Below, one piece after another: positions 6,436 to 7,084 of a stretch of DNA of 7,084 bases. This stretch comes from Porphyrobacter sp. GTDB taxonomy: Bacteria; Pseudomonadota; Alphaproteobacteria; Sphingomonadales; Sphingomonadaceae. Location: contig JAGKSZ010000126.1 of assembly GCA_018991295.1 (NCBI GenBank), positions 1 to 7,084 of the forward strand. Direction: 5' to 3'. How positions within the stretch are numbered: the first letter of the stretch is position 1; the number at the start of each line of letters is the position of its first letter. The notes beneath the pieces were generated by a model that saw only the letters and a list, made by a program, of their open reading frames with translations, was not told the DNA's origin and did no database searches. Both the position numbers and the translations under genes were made by a program.

Positions 6436-6698
6436 TCGAACTGCCGGTGATGCTGGCGGCAAGCTGGTGGGCAAGCGGCTGGCTGGCGGCGCGCTTCGGC
6501 ATCGCTGGCGGCGCCGAGGCGCTGGCGATGGGCAGCATCGGTTTTGCGCTGCTGATGGGCGCGGAATGCGCGCTGGCTGCGGGGCTGGCGGGGCAGACCC
6601 CGGCGCAATGGTTCGCCAGCCTTGGCGAGCCCCACGCAGCTATCGGACTGGCAGGGCAGGGGGTGTTCGCGCTGCTGCCGTGGTGGCGGACACGCTGA
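6315..6698 (+). CDS. Small integral membrane protein, four predicted helices
   Basis: This 127-residue, strongly hydrophobic protein has predicted membrane segments at about 7-23, 27-56 (perhaps two short helices around LAPLLGLVPATLIELPVMLAASWW), 66-90 and 107-123. It resembles small, uncharacterised alphaproteobacterial membrane proteins carrying a GTLRVLWLAP...LIELPVMLAASWW signature; I do not know a function. The ATG at 6315 follows the G-run directly and would overlap a maeB TGA stop in the common TGATG arrangement if base 6313 were T, so the two genes look translationally coupled. No separate Shine-Dalgarno sequence is visible, which fits re-initiation after maeB. The other frames over this stretch are also open but give Gly/Arg/Ala-rich sequences without membrane character. 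The gene converges with trmB. Confidence 0.78.
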   Translation: MRAASAGIAYWAVVFALGFVLGTLRVLWLAPLLGLVPATLIELPVMLAASWWASGWLAARFGIAGGAEALAMGSIGFALLMGAECALAAGLAGQTPAQWFASLGEPHAAIGLAGQGVFALLPWWRTR

Positions 6699-6736
6699 CC
6701 GGGCGCTGACTGGCCGCTCACAGGGCGCTGACCGGG
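6693..6736. repeat. Four tandem 11-bp repeats, CGCTGACCGGG type
   Basis: The units are CGCTGACCGGG (6693-6703), CGCTGACTGGC (6704-6714), CGCTCACAGGG (6715-6725) and CGCTGACCGGG (6726-6736). The first and last are identical and the middle two differ at two positions each. The first unit overlaps the stop codon of the small membrane protein gene. The unit length is about one helical turn, so equivalent bases face the same side of the DNA. Confidence 0.85.
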
Positions 6737-6748
6737 CTCAGGGTGGGG

Positions 6749-6781
6749 CCAGACCCCCTCCAGACCCCTGCCAGACCCCGC
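6749..6781. repeat. Three tandem 11-bp repeats, CCAGACCCC type
   Basis: The units begin at 6749, 6760 and 6771; each starts with the identical nine bases CCAGACCCC and ends with two variable bases. The array is bracketed by a near-direct repeat, CTCAGGGTGGG (6737-6747) and CTCAGGGGTGGG (6781-6792). A 5-bp hairpin, ACCCC (6775-6779) with GGGGT (6785-6789), overlaps the last unit but has no T-run on either strand, so it is at best a weak terminator for the two convergent genes. Confidence 0.85.
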
Positions 6782-6801
6782 TCAGGGGTGGGTCTTGCCG
6801 G

Positions 6802-6817
6802 TGTTTCACGTGAAACA
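6802..6817. promoter_or_regulatory. parS: parS centromere site (ParB binding)
   Basis: TGTTTCACGTGAAACA is a perfect 16-bp palindrome identical to the conserved bacterial parS consensus bound by ParB, the CTP-dependent clamp that loads here and spreads to organise chromosome segregation with ParA. It sits 17 bp beyond the trmB stop, in the convergent gap with the small membrane protein gene. Chromosomal parS sites cluster near the replication origin, so this end of the window is probably origin-proximal. No parA or parB gene is in the window. Confidence 0.93.
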
Positions 6818-6834
6818 TGGCCGGGCGGGGGCAC

Positions 6835-7084
6835 CTATCGCCGCCGGAAGCGGAAATACCAGACTTCGTGACCGTAAACCGTGCGGGCCTTGTGCTCGTA
6901 ACGCGTCTCGGGCCAGCCGGATGGGCGCACCTGCCAGTCCGAAGGCTTTTCGACCACCCATTCGAACAGGTCGGTGTGGCGCTGCATCACCATTAGCGCG
7001 TGGCGCAGATAGACCGCGTGATCGGTGCCGAAGCGGAACTCGCCGCCGGGTTTCAGCTTCTGCGCGAACAGTCGCACCGGGCCA
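6835..7084 (-). CDS. trmB: tRNA (guanine-N7)-methyltransferase TrmB, 3' part only
   Basis: The C-terminal 82 residues of TrmB are present; the gene begins beyond the right edge. TrmB uses S-adenosylmethionine to make m7G46 in the variable loop of tRNAs. The visible part carries LKPGGEFRFGTD, a typical strand-and-loop of the Rossmann methyltransferase fold, an FEW segment, and the C-terminal TrmB signature with WPETRYEHKA, which includes the Thr-x-x-Glu substrate-binding element, ending in WYFRFRRR. The stop is TAG at 6837-6835. An internal GTG at 7077 could be misread as a start; the frame continues upstream (Gly-Pro before it) and the catalytic N-terminal half must lie outside. parS lies just past its 3' end. 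Confidence 0.92.
   Translation of the reverse strand, partial: GPVRLFAQKLKPGGEFRFGTDHAVYLRHALMVMQRHTDLFEWVVEKPSDWQVRPSGWPETRYEHKARTVYGHEVWYFRFRRR

Noticed and set aside
6344..6709. Alternative frame over the small membrane protein gene
   Set aside because: It is Gly/Ala/Arg-rich without coherent membrane helices. The frame starting at 6315 gives regular hydrophobic segments and a natural overlap with maeB.
6775..6789. ACCCC/GGGGT hairpin as an intrinsic terminator
   Set aside because: The stem is 5 bp and no T-run follows on either strand. It is better explained as part of the repeat block.
6815..6834. ATG inside the parS site as a possible gene start
   Set aside because: The reading frame from it runs antisense to trmB, gives a short unrecognisable peptide and has no ribosome-binding site other than the palindrome itself.

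Overview
The window is high-G+C bacterial DNA that reads as alphaproteobacterial throughout. It holds no rRNA, tRNA, CRISPR array, transposase or insertion sequence that I can see. The left part (about 1-4150) looks Caulobacterales-like, similar to Brevundimonas or Caulobacter. The right part (about 4200-7084) looks Sphingomonadales-like, similar to Erythrobacter or Novosphingobium. This taxonomic reading rests on protein-family recognition and a hand count of codons. The change falls inside the 5' end of maeB, so the window is either a natural mosaic or a chimeric assembly.

Layout, left to right. Positions 1-135 (minus) hold the 5' end of a small exported Cys/Gly/Pro-rich protein. Positions 261-752 (minus) hold a second small exported protein, rich in Tyr, Gly and Arg, ending in a Cys-Gly-Cys-Gly motif. 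Positions 806-1042 (minus) encode an SDHAF4-type (DUF1674) succinate dehydrogenase assembly factor with a GTG start. Divergent from it, 1128-2093 (plus) encodes the membrane metalloprotease HtpX. Its TAG stop shares the palindrome CTAG with the stop of the convergent recQ helicase gene (2090-3967, minus). Divergent from recQ is maeB (4051-6435, plus), a malic enzyme fused to a phosphotransacetylase-like domain. It overlaps a small four-helix membrane protein gene (6315-6698, plus). The right edge (6835-7084, minus) is the 3' end of trmB, a tRNA guanine-N7 methyltransferase.

The gap of about 136 bp between the small membrane protein gene and trmB is the most structured non-coding DNA here. It holds four copies of an 11-bp unit (CGCTGACCGGG type), then three copies of another 11-bp unit (CCAGACCCC type), then a perfect 16-bp palindrome, TGTTTCACGTGAAACA. 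That palindrome is the ParB-binding parS site, so this end of the window probably lies near a chromosomal origin. The second notable point is an 11-G run at the end of maeB. There the expected TGATG stop/start overlap reads GGATG, so maeB lacks its normal stop codon.

Functionally the window is mostly housekeeping: envelope and respiratory quality control (HtpX, SDHAF4), DNA repair (RecQ), central carbon metabolism (MaeB), tRNA modification (TrmB) and chromosome segregation (parS). I found no convincing new multi-gene system. The unusual material is the parS-linked 11-bp repeat block, the maeB stop loss and the composition break.
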